64,000 bases of DNA from Litomosoides sigmodontis (Eukaryota; Nematoda; Chromadorea; Rhabditida; Onchocercidae), in NCBI GenBank assembly GCA_963070105.1, contig OY718803.1, positions 893,501-957,500 on the forward strand. Reading direction: 5' to 3'. Below, in pieces: positions 63,081-64,000 of this stretch (the stretch's first letter is position 1; every line of letters begins with the position of its first letter). A program made the position numbers and the translations under genes. The notes beneath the pieces are model-generated. The model ran no database searches. It worked only from the letters and a program-made list of their open reading frames with translations, and was not told where the DNA came from.

Positions 63081-63918
63081 ATGGAATATGATGACCGACA
63101 GATAATTCCTGAGAGAATTAACGCTCTCCCGGTTGATGTTTGTCGGAAGATTTGTACGGGTCAGGTTATTATCACATTGGCAAGTGCATGTAAGGAATTA
63201 ATCGACAATTCTTTGGATGCTCAAGCCAGGACTATCGGTTTGTTTATAACTGTTAATGGTAAGGCAGGAAATTGCATCGTGATAATGTAGTGTTGGCAGT
63301 CCTTATAAAGAGTTATTCTTTAGGTTTAAATTTTCAATTAATAGTAAAAAATTTTATGGCTGAAATTAATTTGAATGACAAATTAATATTTCATTTTGGT
63401 ATATATTTTATTACACAGTCACAGTAGCGGTTGGAACACTGTTTTGAAAGGAAATTCCAATGCAAGCAAAAGTGTCTCTAAGTCGTGCAATGTAATTATC
63501 ACAAACATTGTAGAAATACGAGTCAAAAAACTGGGATTTGAAAAGGTGGAAGTGATTGATGACGGTCTTGGTATTCACTCCATCAATTTCGATGCCTTAT
63601 GTAATTTTTGAATTAAAATTACACGTCTGAAAATCATTTTTCTATTAATGCAAGATGGATAAGTTTAAAAGAAAAATTTTCGCACTATACTTAGAGAAGG
63701 TATTAAGGTAAGCATTGATAGAGGGATTTATTTTAGCTTTTGGGTCCAGGGTTGAAGGGTCAATTCGAACTTTGTACTCTATATATCAGTTCCTTCTTTT
63801 ATTTCATATTTTTAGGTAAACCACATTCTACGTCAAAGCTTTTTAACTTCTCTGACTTTGGTCAACTAACAACATTTGGATTCCGTGGTGAAGCTTTAAG
63901 TTCATTATGCGCCGTAAG
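63081..63918 (+). CDS. pms-2: PMS2 / MutL-alpha subunit, N-terminal ATPase (gene runs off the window)
   Basis: PMS2 pairs with MLH1 to form the MutL-alpha endonuclease of mismatch repair. Three exons are visible: 63081-63237, 63514-63600 and 63816-63918, with phases 1, 1 and 2 at the exits. The GHKL ATPase motifs appear in order: [10 protein letters not shown] (motif I, with catalytic Glu and metal-binding Asn), VIDDGLGI (motif II, DxGxG) and [14 protein letters not shown] (motif III). [14 protein letters not shown] matches the HHTSK-x-FADL segment that is typical of PMS2 rather than MLH1. [14 protein letters not shown] replaces the PMS2 sequence QICSGQVVLSLSTA. The start [19 protein letters not shown] is chosen because it directly follows the candidate trans-splice acceptor. 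The C-terminal part lies beyond 64000. Confidence 0.93.
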
Positions 63919-64000
63919 GTTAGCTGTTCTTTGTCTTTATTACAGGAAATTTAGCTGAATTATAAGCAGTGAATTGTTACTACACTAAGATTTCTACGGA

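Overview
This window is nuclear DNA from an AT-rich nematode. The evidence is canonical GT-AG multi-exon genes, an UNC-13 architecture matching the nematode/vertebrate long form, acceptor-like AGs a few bases upstream of several start codons (as expected for spliced-leader trans-splicing), and compact downstream genes. Introns are long and rich in homopolymers and microsatellites. I cannot name the species; a spirurid/filarial-type nematode is only a guess. All gene models were spliced by eye, checked for intron phase and compared with family motifs known to me; no search was run.

Layout. 1-1004 (+): last three exons of a small multi-pass membrane protein. About 2.2-3.5 kb (+): unresolved exons of an unrecognised gene. 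4269-43523 (-): one very large gene, unc-13/Munc13, about 44 exons over 39 kb, running from an N-terminal C2A exon set at 39-43.5 kb through an acidic linker, C1, C2B and MUN domains to the C2C domain at 4-6 kb. 43.5-49 kb: probable unc-13 upstream region, full of CA/GT and GCATGC-type repeats plus a 173-bp tandem duplication. 49021-50558: an uninterrupted (AAT)n tract of about 513 units. 50773-50855: a long near-perfect hairpin directly upstream of a U2 snRNA gene (50904 to about 51093). 53626-56283 (+): a secreted serpin of about 406 aa with a degenerate reactive-centre hinge, followed by a relic of a second serpin copy. 57872-59061 (-): Jagunal (JAGN1), an ER membrane protein. 60072-62611 (+): XPA, a nucleotide excision repair scaffold. 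63081 to the window edge (+): the N-terminal ATPase region of PMS2 (MutL mismatch repair).

How the genes relate. unc-13 acts in synaptic vesicle priming, U2 in the spliceosome, Jagunal in ER/secretory organisation, and XPA and PMS2 in DNA repair. XPA and PMS2 lie head to tail with a polyadenylation signal and then a trans-splice-like acceptor between them, so they could be co-transcribed.

Points most worth a second look: a one-base reading-frame break in an unc-13 exon, an unc-13 exon whose only phase-compatible donor lacks GT, a 9-nt unc-13 microexon, the hairpin at the U2 promoter, the perfect AAT tract, the hinge-defective serpin and the possible xpa-pms2 operon. I found no clearly new biological system.
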